Shown here: piece after piece, positions 1 to 6,888 of the stretch
Numbering within the stretch: the stretch's first letter is position 1
Layout: every line of letters starts with the position of its first letter
Source of the DNA: Nonomuraea glycinis
GTDB lineage: Bacteria > Actinomycetota > Actinomycetes > Streptosporangiales > Streptosporangiaceae
Assembly (NCBI RefSeq): GCF_014646515.1
Contig: NZ_BMNK01000011.1
Span: 146,634 to 210,633, forward strand
Length of the DNA: 64,000 nt
Direction of reading: 5' to 3'
The notes under the pieces: model-generated
Databases searched by the model: none
What the model was told of the DNA's origin: nothing
Seen by the model: only the letters and a program-made list of their open reading frames with translations
Made by a program: the position numbers and the translations under genes

Positions 1-653
1 CCCGCCTTGCGGATCGCCGCGGCGTGGGCCATGCGACGCAGCCGTCCCTCGAAGATGAGCACCGCGAACAGCACGAGCAGCACCAGGACCAGCGCGGGGA
101 TGCTGAGCTGCTGCGTCAGGCTGCGCTGGTCGAACTCCGGGGCGGCGTTGCGCATCTCGAGCGGGATCTCGTCGGTCTCCGCGGACTGCGCCTCGGTCGG
201 GGGCGGCGTGTTCGGCGTCTCCGTGCCGGTCACCGGCGGCAGCACGACGTCGGACTGCTCAGTGCTCGGCGAGACGCTCGGCACCTCCGCGCTCTGCGTC
301 GGCAGTGGCTGGGGCTGCGGCGCGCTGCTCTGGACGACCGGCGTCGGTTCCGGCGCCTTCGTGGTCTTCGTCGCCTTGGGAGTGGGGGTCGACTTGGTCT
401 TCGGCGTCGACGTGACGGTCTTGGTGACCGTCGTCTCCGGCGCTTCCTGCTCGCTGCTCGGAGTCGGCAAGGTGGTGGTGACCGTGACCGTGGTCTCCGG
501 CGGGCACTCCTGGCCGGCTTCGCACGGCTCGACAGGATCGTAGGCGGTGGCCGAGGCCGTGGCGCTCTGGCCGACGAAAACGCTGGCTCCTACGCCGGTC
601 AAGGCCAGCGAGAGCAGCACCGCGGACACGGCCGTCGCTCCGCTACGTGCCAC
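1..653 (-). CDS. Secreted/membrane-anchored Pro/Thr-rich surface protein, C-terminal part missing
   Basis: The gene runs off the left edge, so only the first ~217 residues are seen. The GTG start at 653 is chosen because GGAGGG lies 5 nt upstream. The protein begins MARSGATAVSAVLLSLALTG, a signal peptide, followed by a mature start near a Cys pair (EPCEAGQECPPE). A ~110-residue Pro/Thr/Ser/Val stretch rich in TVTVTTT and TPKTK-like motifs looks like a wall-spanning stalk. A hydrophobic segment (LSIPALVLVLLVLFAVLIF) around residues 184-202 is followed by basic residues, so the rest is probably cytoplasmic. It lies 75 bp downstream of another signal-peptide/stalk/TM protein on the same strand, at the distal end of the secretion operon. 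It could be an adhesin or a structural envelope protein. No family was recognised. Confidence 0.6.
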   Translation of the reverse strand, partial: MARSGATAVSAVLLSLALTGVGASVFVGQSATASATAYDPVEPCEAGQECPPETTVTVTTTLPTPSSEQEAPETTVTKTVTSTPKTKSTPTPKATKTTKAPEPTPVVQSSAPQPQPLPTQSAEVPSVSPSTEQSDVVLPPVTGTETPNTPPPTEAQSAETDEIPLEMRNAAPEFDQRSLTQQLSIPALVLVLLVLFAVLIFEGRLRRMAHAAAIRKA

Positions 654-727
654 CAGTGCCCTCCGCGCAATCCCGCAACCATGGTCAAGGGAATACTAGT
701 CGGGTAAAAGTAACAGTAAAGACGAAT

Positions 728-2410
728 TTACAACAGCTTTCTCCGAGTACGCGTCCGATGCGTCCTGCTGATGGCCCACAGCCCCGCCATCAACGCCCCG
801 ATCCCGCCTGCCGCCGCGACCAGCCCACGGCCCCCTGCCAGCGGATTCACCACTTCGGCGGCCTGCAACCGCACCCGCGGAGCGGCCACCGCCCGAGGCA
901 GCGGCGCCCCCTGGCCATCCATTGACACGCCGGTCACGGAAGACGCCGCGGCGGCAGTGGGAACAGCCGCCAAAGGCAGCTCGGCCGCCCTCTTCCCTTT
1001 CCCCTCAGCCGTCCCCCCGACCGCCGGCTCCCGCCACAGATCCCCGGCCATCCCCATGTCCACACCACCCCGCACACCCGGCGGCAAGCCCCCACCGACC
1101 GGCTCCGGCCGCGCAACCCCACCGACCAGCCCACCCGGCCGCACCCCCTCGGCAGACCGCGCACCCGGGCGCACGCCCCCAGCCTTATTACGCTCTCCCG
1201 CAGCCTCGGCCTTGCCCGACTGCCGAACGATCCCGGCCTTATCCTTCTTGCCCTGCTTTGCGGAGACCTCGGGCTGAGCCGGGTCCCCCGGCTCCTGGGC
1301 GGCCATCTCCGGCGCCTCGGGCCGCTCGGCACCCTCCGACGGCTCCGATCCCTCTGATTGCGGGGCGGCCTCGGCCATCTCCGGCGCCTCGGACCGCTGG
1401 TTAACCTCCGTTGGCTCCGACCCCTCTGACTGCCGGGTGCCTTCATCCACTTCCCGCCCACGCGCCTCGGGCCGCTCGGTAACCTCCGACGGCTCCGATC
1501 CCTCCGGCAGTCGGGTGCCTTCATCCACTTCCCGCGCCCACGCCTTGGGCCGAGGGGCCTCCACTCCCATCCCGGGCTCCCGGAGCCGGCGTCGAGTCGT
1601 CCCGGTCGCCTCCGCGTCGCGTTGCCGTACGGTCGAAGGCTTGTTCGTCCTGGCTTCGGCGTCCGCCGCGGCGCCGGCGGGGCGTACCGGCTCTGGGGCC
1701 CGCACCGGTACGCCGGTGGCCTCCGTCATGGTCGTCAGCCCGGTCCCCTGCCGCATCCTGGCCACGGCCGCGAGCGCCACTTCGCCCGTCCCCTCCGGGA
1801 CGGTGAGCTCCACGTCCACGGCCCGCCTGCCGGCCAGCTCCCCCAGCGCGCACGCCTGCGCTCCGGACACGACCGCCGTACTCGACCCTGAAGTCTCCAG
1901 CTTGACGAGCGTCCGAGCGGCGAGCGCGGCGGCAGCGGACACGCCGTCAGACGATCCCGCCGAGATCCCCTGAGGAGAGGCGTCTTCACTGAGCTCAGAA
2001 GAGGACGCGGGAAGACCGTCGCCCTCGGCGTCCAACCCCTGCGCGGCCGCATACGGCTCGCCGTCGGAAGGACGCTCCCGCGAGGTGGGCGACTCGGCCG
2101 ACGTGGCCCCCCGCGCGGCGAGCGGCAACCGCGTGGTCGATGCCCGCGGCTCCGCAGGCTCTGCCTGGACGGGCGACGTGCAGGTCAGGGCGGTGAGGGC
2201 GTGGGGCGGTGTGGTGGCCACAGCCAGCCGGGCGTCGCGTGCCGTACCGTCGAAACGCACCCGATATCGCAGCACGTCCCCCGCGCCGGCCCGCGAACCG
2301 GCGGAGTCGTCCACCCGGCCGAGCACCATGGTCACCCCGGCCGCCGCCGCGGGCGCCGCCGGCACCGCCACCAGAACCAGGGCTCCGCCCACGATCCAGC
2401 CCCGATTCAT
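728..2410 (-). CDS. Large surface protein with signal peptide, repeat stalk and C-terminal TM anchor
   Basis: 560 residues; the ATG at 2410 follows GGGGGAGG with good spacing. Residues 1-24 form a signal peptide (ends PAAPAAAAG). A beta-type globular domain with two Cys (TCTSP, AQACAL) is split by a low-complexity insertion. Residues ~250-480 are hydrophilic and repetitive: degenerate ~28-residue units containing EVDEGTR, EGSEPSE and RPEAPEMA recur about three to four times. A hydrophobic helix near residues 528-548 and a basic end (RTRTRRKLL) make a C-terminal membrane anchor; no LPXTG is visible. It starts 47 bp after the Nudix gene, so it may be part of the secretion operon. A role as an envelope-spanning adhesin or contact protein for that system is an inference only. 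Confidence 0.65.
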   Translation of the reverse strand: MNRGWIVGGALVLVAVPAAPAAAAGVTMVLGRVDDSAGSRAGAGDVLRYRVRFDGTARDARLAVATTPPHALTALTCTSPVQAEPAEPRASTTRLPLAARGATSAESPTSRERPSDGEPYAAAQGLDAEGDGLPASSSELSEDASPQGISAGSSDGVSAAAALAARTLVKLETSGSSTAVVSGAQACALGELAGRRAVDVELTVPEGTGEVALAAVARMRQGTGLTTMTEATGVPVRAPEPVRPAGAAADAEARTNKPSTVRQRDAEATGTTRRRLREPGMGVEAPRPKAWAREVDEGTRLPEGSEPSEVTERPEARGREVDEGTRQSEGSEPTEVNQRSEAPEMAEAAPQSEGSEPSEGAERPEAPEMAAQEPGDPAQPEVSAKQGKKDKAGIVRQSGKAEAAGERNKAGGVRPGARSAEGVRPGGLVGGVARPEPVGGGLPPGVRGGVDMGMAGDLWREPAVGGTAEGKGKRAAELPLAAVPTAAAASSVTGVSMDGQGAPLPRAVAAPRVRLQAAEVVNPLAGGRGLVAAAGGIGALMAGLWAISRTHRTRTRRKLL

Positions 2411-2457
2411 GAAGCCGCCTCCCCCGATGCGACAGATTACTCACTGTAATACTTATG

Positions 2458-2868
2458 TCACACAGAGCGACCATTCAACCCTTGTGACAGCAGTTTCTCC
2501 ACCGCTTCCATGACGGGCAGATCGGCCCCCAGCCACGCCACGTCGAAGTATCCACCAGGCTCCAGCCACCGCAGCGCCAGGTGCTCCTTGGCCTCCGGGA
2601 TCCCCGCCGTCACCATGGCGAACCAGACGCGCAGCACGTACCCCTCACTCAGCGGCCAGTCACCGCCGACCCGCTCCCCGACGCTGACCTCCACCCCGAG
2701 CTCTTCGCGGCACTCCCGCACCAGGGCGTCGATCTCGCCCTCCCCGGGGTCGACCTTCCCGCCGGGGAACTCCCACCCGCCCGCCAGCTCAGGCGGGTCG
2801 GCGCGCTGTGCGGCCAGCACCCGGCCGGCCGCGTCGAGGATCACCGCGGCGACCACGATCACCGTCAT
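2458..2868 (-). CDS. Nudix hydrolase (MutT/CTP pyrophosphohydrolase type)
   Basis: 136 residues. The Nudix box GX5EX7REUXEEXGU is seen as GGKVDPGEGEIDALVRECRE followed by ELGV, preceded by GGWEFPGG. This is the metal-binding site of enzymes that cleave nucleoside diphosphate-X substrates. The short single-domain layout resembles MutT-like or (d)CTP pyrophosphohydrolases that clean the nucleotide pool; the exact substrate cannot be read. Its ATG shares one base with the stop codon of the upstream lytic transglycosylase gene (TGATG), so it is translationally coupled to the secretion operon. That is odd for a housekeeping gene and may be chance operon packing. Confidence 0.85.
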   Translation of the reverse strand: MTVIVVAAVILDAAGRVLAAQRADPPELAGGWEFPGGKVDPGEGEIDALVRECREELGVEVSVGERVGGDWPLSEGYVLRVWFAMVTAGIPEAKEHLALRWLEPGGYFDVAWLGADLPVMEAVEKLLSQGLNGRSV

Positions 2869-3959
2869 CAGGCGTTCTCCAGCTTCTCCAACTGGGCGAT
2901 CACGTCAGGGTTCCGCAGCGGCCGGGTGAAGCCCACGATCGTGTCCCGGGTGCCGTAGGTCGTCACCTTGATCGGCCCGCACAGGCGGCAGCGCGCCTCC
3001 ACCATCTTCCCCTTCGACACGACCATCCCCACATGCCCCGGATTGTTGGGCGAGGTGCCGGGACCCGCGTTGAAGAACACTAAGTCCCCCGCCTCCTCCT
3101 TGCCCTGTTCGATCTTCACCCCGAACGGCCACTGCGTGAACGTGGTGCGCGGGATCGACAGGCCCGCGGCCCGGTAGGCGGCGAAGATGATGCCCGAGCA
3201 GTCGAACGAGTCCGGCCCGGTCCCGCCCCACACGTACGGCTTGCCACGCTGGTCCAGCGCGTACGCGAGGATCTTCGCGACCACGTCGCTGGGCGCGGCC
3301 TCGACCAGCGGCTCGTCACAGGCGTCGTCCGCCTCCGGCGGCACCTCCACCTCGCCGGACTTGGCGTACCCCTTGGCGATCTCCTGGACCTGGTCGACGT
3401 ACCACCAGGCCCGGTTGTAGACGAACAACGCCCCCCGCACGTTCTCGGGGGCGCCGTTGCGCTTGAGCATCTTGGCCGCGCCGAGGATCGCGTCGGCGGG
3501 GTTGTAGACGTCGCCGACGCCGTCACCGTCGCCGTCGGAGGCGTAGCCGTTGAACTGCGACGACATCGGGATCCTAGCCTTGCCGCCCCACGTGCTGATC
3601 AGGAACTGCATCGGCCCGGCCGCGCCGGCGGAGTTGGTGCCGCTCTTCACGCCGGGCAGGTCGGAGCGGCCGTGGTTGGTCTCCCGCTTGCCGACGGCGG
3701 CCAGGATGCTCCACTGGACGCCGATCTTCTCGCCGTGCTCGCGGTAGAGCTCCAGGTAGTCGGCCGGGATGTCGGCGGCGGCCGAGTCGGAGGCCTCCTG
3801 CACCCGGGTGCCGTCGTCGGTGCAGTCGGGCTGAGTGCCGCCGTTGCCGATGAAGGAGGGGATCGACGTCATCATCATCGGCGACATGATGACCAGGGCC
3901 AGCAGCAGCATCCCGGCGACCACGACCGCCAGGAGGACGCGAGGACGTGAGACGTTCAC
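2868..3959 (-). CDS. Bifunctional lytic transglycosylase / NlpC-P60 (C40) peptidase of the secretion operon
   Basis: 363 residues from the GTG at 3959, whose GTGA overlaps the stop of the previous gene. An ATG further upstream would only add translated antisense of that gene. N-terminal TM (LLAVVVAGMLLLALVIMSP) at ~8-28, then a lytic transglycosylase fold (ILAAVGKRETNHGRS, Glu as likely catalytic residue; AAGPMQFLISTWGG; FVYNRAWWYV). After a linker comes an NlpC/P60 endopeptidase with the catalytic Cys in DSFDCSGI and His in NPGHVGMVV. This fusion is the standard wall-opening enzyme of Gram-positive conjugation systems (VirB1 or TcpG type). It would act outside the membrane to cut glycan strands and peptide stems so the channel can cross the wall. 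An extra CRLC motif near the end is unusual and could form a disulfide or bind metal. Confidence 0.9.
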   Translation of the reverse strand: MNVSRPRVLLAVVVAGMLLLALVIMSPMMMTSIPSFIGNGGTQPDCTDDGTRVQEASDSAAADIPADYLELYREHGEKIGVQWSILAAVGKRETNHGRSDLPGVKSGTNSAGAAGPMQFLISTWGGKARIPMSSQFNGYASDGDGDGVGDVYNPADAILGAAKMLKRNGAPENVRGALFVYNRAWWYVDQVQEIAKGYAKSGEVEVPPEADDACDEPLVEAAPSDVVAKILAYALDQRGKPYVWGGTGPDSFDCSGIIFAAYRAAGLSIPRTTFTQWPFGVKIEQGKEEAGDLVFFNAGPGTSPNNPGHVGMVVSKGKMVEARCRLCGPIKVTTYGTRDTIVGFTRPLRNPDVIAQLEKLENA

Positions 3960-4582
3960 CCTTCCGGGTCCCCGTCCTGACCTTCGCCGGCGGGCCGCAG
4001 CTCGAAGACCCGCCAGTCGGCGCCGAGCTGGCTGACCGTGACCGCGTACTGCTCGACCAGTTGTTTGGTGCCGCTCTTCGTGGCGAGCCGCTGCGTGCCG
4101 GTCACGACGAACACGACGGAGGTCCTGTCGATCTGCCGGATCTCCTTGAGCGCGGCCGTCGTCGTGGAGACCACCTCGTCGGCGCGGTTGCGCTCCACCG
4201 TACCGGGCGAGGTCAGGGTCCTGGCGAGGATGTCGCCCAGCTCGGCCGTGGTGTACTGCTTCACCCTGGCCGCGTAGGCCGCCGGGTCCTCGTCGTGCCG
4301 GAACGTGCCGTACTCGGCGGTGAACCGCTCGGCCAGGTCGGCGGCGGCGGCGAGCTGCTCCTTCGACATCGGCAGGTACGCGTAGACGTCGAAGGGCGCG
4401 TCGCTGGCCGTGGCCAGCGGCGTGCTCTCGACGACAGGCGAGCTCGTGGTGACGCCGCGCGGCGCCTGTTCTGCGGCCGGCTCCTCGGAGTCCGGCCACA
4501 GCGCCAGGTAGAGCCCCACGGCGGCGATGATCACCACGACGGCGGCGAAGGCCACCCCGCGCCTGTCACCAGGCTGGGCCAT
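3956..4582 (-). CDS. Single-pass membrane protein of the type IV secretion-like operon
   Basis: 208 residues. I prefer the ATG at 4582 with AAGGA 6 nt upstream over an in-frame TTG at 4588. One N-terminal TM (VAFAAVVVIIAAVGLYLALW) then an acidic, Ser/Thr-rich linker and an ~130-residue extracytoplasmic domain made of helices (LAAAADLAERFTAEYGTF) and a final sheet (YAVTVSQLGADWRVFEL). That layout is like VirB8/NTF2-type assembly proteins, but I could not assign a family. It sits between the VirB6-like and the lytic transglycosylase genes, overlapping the latter, so it is very likely a structural or periplasm-equivalent part of the same complex. Confidence 0.75.
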   Translation of the reverse strand: MAQPGDRRGVAFAAVVVIIAAVGLYLALWPDSEEPAAEQAPRGVTTSSPVVESTPLATASDAPFDVYAYLPMSKEQLAAAADLAERFTAEYGTFRHDEDPAAYAARVKQYTTAELGDILARTLTSPGTVERNRADEVVSTTTAALKEIRQIDRTSVVFVVTGTQRLATKSGTKQLVEQYAVTVSQLGADWRVFELRPAGEGQDGDPEG

Positions 4583-4584
4583 GA

Positions 4585-6888
4585 TCAATCCTTGTCGGGG
4601 TTGGACGGGTTGAGCCAGAACGGCACCGGGGGCTCATCCTTGCGGGAGCTGCCCCACAGCGGTGGCGGCTCGGAGGCGCGCCGGTCGGAGGAGCCGGAGG
4701 AGCCGCCGAACATGCCGCCGCCACCGGATCCGCCGCCGCCGAAGACCCGCCCGTCAGGGTTGCGGCCGAAGATGCCGCCGCCCGAGGAGCCGTTCGACCG
4801 GTCGCCGCTCCAGCGGGAGGGTCGCGAACCACCGGACCCACTGAACCGGGACCCGCCGGACCGAGAGCTTCCCGACCCACCGGACCGGGAGCCTCCCGAG
4901 CCGCCGGACCGCGTACCGCCCGACCGCGAGCCACCCGATCGGGAGCCGCTGGAACCGCCCGAGCTCCGCGAGCCGCCGGAGCCGCCGGAGCCGCCGCGAG
5001 GCGCCCAGCCGCCGCCGGACCGTCCGCCGAACCAGCCTCCGCCACCCGAGCCGCCACCGGACGCGGCGGAAGCGCCGGACGCGCCGGACGCGCTCGACCC
5101 GCCGCCCGGACCGCGCGGCCCCGCCCCGGGCGAGGCGCCACGGCTGCGGGTGGGCGTGCCTCCCAGGTTGAGCGGCGGCGCGTCACCCTGGCGCGGCGCC
5201 GGACCCTGCCTGCCGCCCGCCTTGCCGCCCTGCTGGTCGGTGTCGAGCGGTGCGGGCACCCGGACGCCCGACGGCGTCGCGGCGCCCTCCGACTCCTCGC
5301 CCCTGGCCCGGCCCTGGGCGACGGTGGCGGCGACCCCGCTCGCCACGCCGCCGGTGGCCGCGTGGATGAGCGGCTCGGCCTTCCGCGCGCCCCAGCGTCC
5401 GATCCTGGCCGAGGCGACCGGGGGCAGCACGTTCGAGGCCCGCTCCAGCACCGGCGAACTCGCCGCCTCGCCGAGCATGCGGGTGGTGAGCGTGTGCCCG
5501 CCCATCGAGGCGAACAGATGCTGGAACGGCCGCCGGTAGAAGAACACCGCGATCGTCAGCAACGCCATGAACAGGATCTGCAACCCCCAGGGCATCGCCG
5601 TGGAGATGATCAGCGCGTAGCCGTACACGAGCACGCCGAGCACCAGCGCGAGCACGGCCTGTCTGAGCAGGGTGCCGATCAGCATCTCCACCCAGCGCAT
5701 GGCGATGATCCGCCCGCTGCCCGGATGGACGCCGATCAGCAGGAACACCGGCCCGAGGATCAGCAACAGCAGGAAACCCACCTTGAGCACCAGCAGCGAG
5801 ACCGCCACCAGGAAGATGAGCACCCCCGCCACCAGGGCGGCGATGAGCGCGGCGATGGCCACGCCGAGCCGGCTCGTCCAGTCCCGGCCGGAGAAGATGA
5901 AGTAGCGCGAGTCGTTTTTCAGCTTGTCGGCGATCTCGACGTACTTCGCCTGGTGGGCGGCCCGGTCGGGCGCGGGATTGGCCGCGGTGGCCGCCGGGAT
6001 CGACTGGGTCTCCAGCATGACGCGGCCGAAGTCGCGCACGATGGGCTGGTTGGGGTCCGCGGTGCCGAACTGGCCCATCAGCCAGGGCTTGCACACCAGC
6101 GTGGACCACAGGGCGTCGGCGTTCTGGTCGACGCCGGGCGTGCCGTTCTGGCCGTAGCCGCCGGCCTTGACCTCGGGGCTGGTGTCGCCGGGCGCCGGCA
6201 GACAGGAGGCGCCGCCCGCGCCGGGCAGCCCGGAGAAGGCGGAGTTGACCACTTCGCCGGTCTTGTCGGTGACGACCTTGCCGAGCCCGGTGAAGTCCTG
6301 CGGCCGGCTGAGGAACCAGGTCGCCACCGTGACGGCGAGCACCATCCAGATCACGCCTTCGGCGGTGGTGGTGGCCCGCTTGCGGATCAGGCCGTACCAC
6401 GCCAGCCAGATCGCGCCGAGGATCACGATGGGCTGGAGGTACGGCCAGTACATGGCCTGCGCCAGGTTCGTGACAATGTCGTCGACGACGTCCTTGATGG
6501 ACTGGAGCGGTCCCTCGGTGGCCGCCGCCTGGTAGGTGGTGATCGTGAGCCGGTCGACGGCCTTGGCCCACAGGAAGATCGTGTTGGCCCAGGAGTTGCC
6601 GAGGACCGCGGTGATGTCGGAGCAGCCGAGCTCGTGCGTGTGCCAGAACTGGCCGCTCATGCCGAACTGGCCGTAGTTGGTGGTGGGTGGTTGTACGCCG
6701 CCCTCCGGCACCGGCGCCTGCATCATGCCGTCGGTGCCGCTGCCGATCACCTCGGGGGCGAGCTCGCCCGAGAGGTCGCAGGGCGCCGCCGCGGCGGGCG
6801 ACATGCTCCCCACGGCGAACGGCACCACCAGGATGCCCAGCAGCACCACCAGGGCAAGCGTCAACCGCCTGGATAGTCGGATCCTCAT
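4585..6888 (-). CDS. VirB6/TrbL-like polytopic channel protein with Gly/Ser-rich tail
   Basis: 767 residues; ATG at 6888 with GGAGG 7 nt upstream. A signal-like N-terminus (to ~35) is followed by a long extracytoplasmic part with several Cys. Membrane helices are seen near 142-165, 178-195, 345-390 (two, LIAALVAGVLIFLVAVSLLV and then a GFLLLLILGPVFLL helix), 410-435 and 438-456. This matches the VirB6/TrbL/TcpH inner-membrane channel family. The last ~300 residues are cytoplasmic and strongly low-complexity: Arg-containing Gly/Ser repeats such as SRSGGSRSGGTRSGGS. Such long RGG-like tails can mediate multivalent binding; the role here is unknown. The stop overlaps the following TTG/ATG region and the start overlaps the VirB4-like gene stop (ATGA), so expression is coupled. 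Confidence 0.85.
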   Translation of the reverse strand: MRIRLSRRLTLALVVLLGILVVPFAVGSMSPAAAAPCDLSGELAPEVIGSGTDGMMQAPVPEGGVQPPTTNYGQFGMSGQFWHTHELGCSDITAVLGNSWANTIFLWAKAVDRLTITTYQAAATEGPLQSIKDVVDDIVTNLAQAMYWPYLQPIVILGAIWLAWYGLIRKRATTTAEGVIWMVLAVTVATWFLSRPQDFTGLGKVVTDKTGEVVNSAFSGLPGAGGASCLPAPGDTSPEVKAGGYGQNGTPGVDQNADALWSTLVCKPWLMGQFGTADPNQPIVRDFGRVMLETQSIPAATAANPAPDRAAHQAKYVEIADKLKNDSRYFIFSGRDWTSRLGVAIAALIAALVAGVLIFLVAVSLLVLKVGFLLLLILGPVFLLIGVHPGSGRIIAMRWVEMLIGTLLRQAVLALVLGVLVYGYALIISTAMPWGLQILFMALLTIAVFFYRRPFQHLFASMGGHTLTTRMLGEAASSPVLERASNVLPPVASARIGRWGARKAEPLIHAATGGVASGVAATVAQGRARGEESEGAATPSGVRVPAPLDTDQQGGKAGGRQGPAPRQGDAPPLNLGGTPTRSRGASPGAGPRGPGGGSSASGASGASAASGGGSGGGGWFGGRSGGGWAPRGGSGGSGGSRSSGGSSGSRSGGSRSGGTRSGGSGGSRSGGSGSSRSGGSRFSGSGGSRPSRWSGDRSNGSSGGGIFGRNPDGRVFGGGGSGGGGMFGGSSGSSDRRASEPPPLWGSSRKDEPPVPFWLNPSNPDKD

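Noticed and set aside
3947..5539. Plus-strand Pro-rich 530-codon frame
   Set aside because: Antisense of the Gly/Ser/Arg tail of the VirB6-like protein.
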